Part shown: one piece after another, positions 6,246-6,683 of the stretch
Numbering within the stretch: position 1 is the first letter of the stretch
How the letters are laid out: the number at the start of each line of letters is the position of its first letter
Assembly: GCA_013362385.1 (NCBI GenBank)
Contig: JABFWC010000015.1
Span: forward strand, 1-6,683
Length of the DNA: 6,683 nucleotides
Reading direction: 5' to 3'
DNA from: Pseudarthrobacter sp.
GTDB lineage: Bacteria > Actinomycetota > Actinomycetes > Actinomycetales > Micrococcaceae
The notes under the pieces: generated by a model
Seen by the model: only the letters and a program-made list of their open reading frames with translations
The model's database searches: none
Told to the model about the DNA's origin: nothing
Made by a program: the position numbers and the translations under genes

Positions 6246-6683
6246 TCAGTCCTCCGGGAACGTCGAACCCAGGGTGGAGAGCACGCCGAACGCCTTGGTG
6301 CGGATCTCCTCGTACTCGTCGTCCGGTACGGAATCCGAGGTGATGGCACCGCCGACGCCGAGCGAGAGTTCCACGGTTCCGTCACCGCCGCTAGTGACCA
6401 CCAGCGTCCGGATGGCGACGGCGAGGTCGGTCGCCGCGTTGAGGGAAAAGTAGCCGATAGCGCCGGAGTAAATCCCGCGTGCCCCGGCTTCCAGCATGTC
6501 CAGGATGGCCATGGTGCTGATCTTGGGCGCTCCCGTCATGGAGCCGGCGGGGAAGCAGGCTGCCACGGCTTCGGCCCGCGGCGAGCCCGGCAGCAGGCGG
6601 GCGTCGATAGTGCTGACCATCTGGTGCCCGGTGGCATAGCTGGCGATGGCGCAGAGCCGGCTGACCGTGACCGAGCCCGGCAC
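6246..6683 (-). CDS. pabB: Chorismate-binding enzyme, probable aminodeoxychorismate synthase component I (5' end outside the window)
   Basis: Only the C-terminal 145 or so residues lie in the window; the reading frame continues past 6683. The chorismate-binding fold is clear from YATGHQMVSTI (16-26 of the visible part), PAGSMTGAPKISTMAILDML (45-64), GIYSGAIGYFSLN (70-82), DLAVAIRTLVV (86-96), and a closing GVGGAITSDS then EYEEIRTKAFGVL. These blocks carry Mg2+ and chorismate contacts in TrpE, PabB and related enzymes. The S-M-T-G-A-P-K form is closer to PabB than to TrpE, which usually has T-V-S-G-A-P-K. A pabC-like gene on the same strand supports PabB, which with a glutamine amidotransferase turns chorismate into 4-amino-4-deoxychorismate. 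TrpE and isochorismate-type synthases remain possible because the distinguishing N-terminal half is not visible. The GTG at the window edge is an internal Val codon, not the start. Confidence 0.85.
   Translation of the reverse strand: MPGSVTVSRLCAIASYATGHQMVSTIDARLLPGSPRAEAVAACFPAGSMTGAPKISTMAILDMLEAGARGIYSGAIGYFSLNAATDLAVAIRTLVVTSGGDGTVELSLGVGGAITSDSVPDDEYEEIRTKAFGVLSTLGSTFPED

Overview
The window is strongly GC-rich and its genes have G/C-biased third codon positions and closely packed, often convergent ORFs. Together with the protein sequences this suggests a high-GC actinobacterium, most likely of the Arthrobacter/Pseudarthrobacter group (Micrococcaceae). That placement is an impression from reading the sequence, not a database result. 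It looks like ordinary chromosomal DNA. I see no IS element, CRISPR array, tRNA or rRNA.

Layout, left to right. Positions 66-550 (+) hold the remains of a secreted glycoside-hydrolase-26-like protein. It appears internally shortened and is joined out of frame to a terminal transmembrane segment. A small unrecognised gene (587-841, -) faces it tail to tail. A 225-base spacer with a clear palindrome separates that gene from a divergent TetR-family regulator (1067-1780, +). Tail to tail with the regulator, three bases apart, is a pyridoxamine-5'-phosphate-oxidase-like flavoprotein (1784-2248, -). Upstream of it on the same strand is a class IV aminotransferase, probably aminodeoxychorismate lyase PabC (2313-3242, -). 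Head to head with pabC is a cardiolipin synthase with two HKD motifs (3338-4813, +). It converges on a Bcr/CflA-type drug efflux transporter (4830-6104, -). The right edge carries the C-terminal part of a chorismate-binding enzyme, best read as PabB (6246-6683, -, running off the window).

The clearest functional link is folate biosynthesis: PabB makes 4-amino-4-deoxychorismate and PabC converts it to p-aminobenzoate. Here the two genes are on the same strand but separated by the transporter and the oppositely oriented cls gene. The TetR regulator probably controls itself through the palindrome in front of it and may also control the divergent 84-residue gene. No wholly new system is evident. 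The most unusual stretch is the decayed secreted-hydrolase/membrane-protein remnant at the left end.
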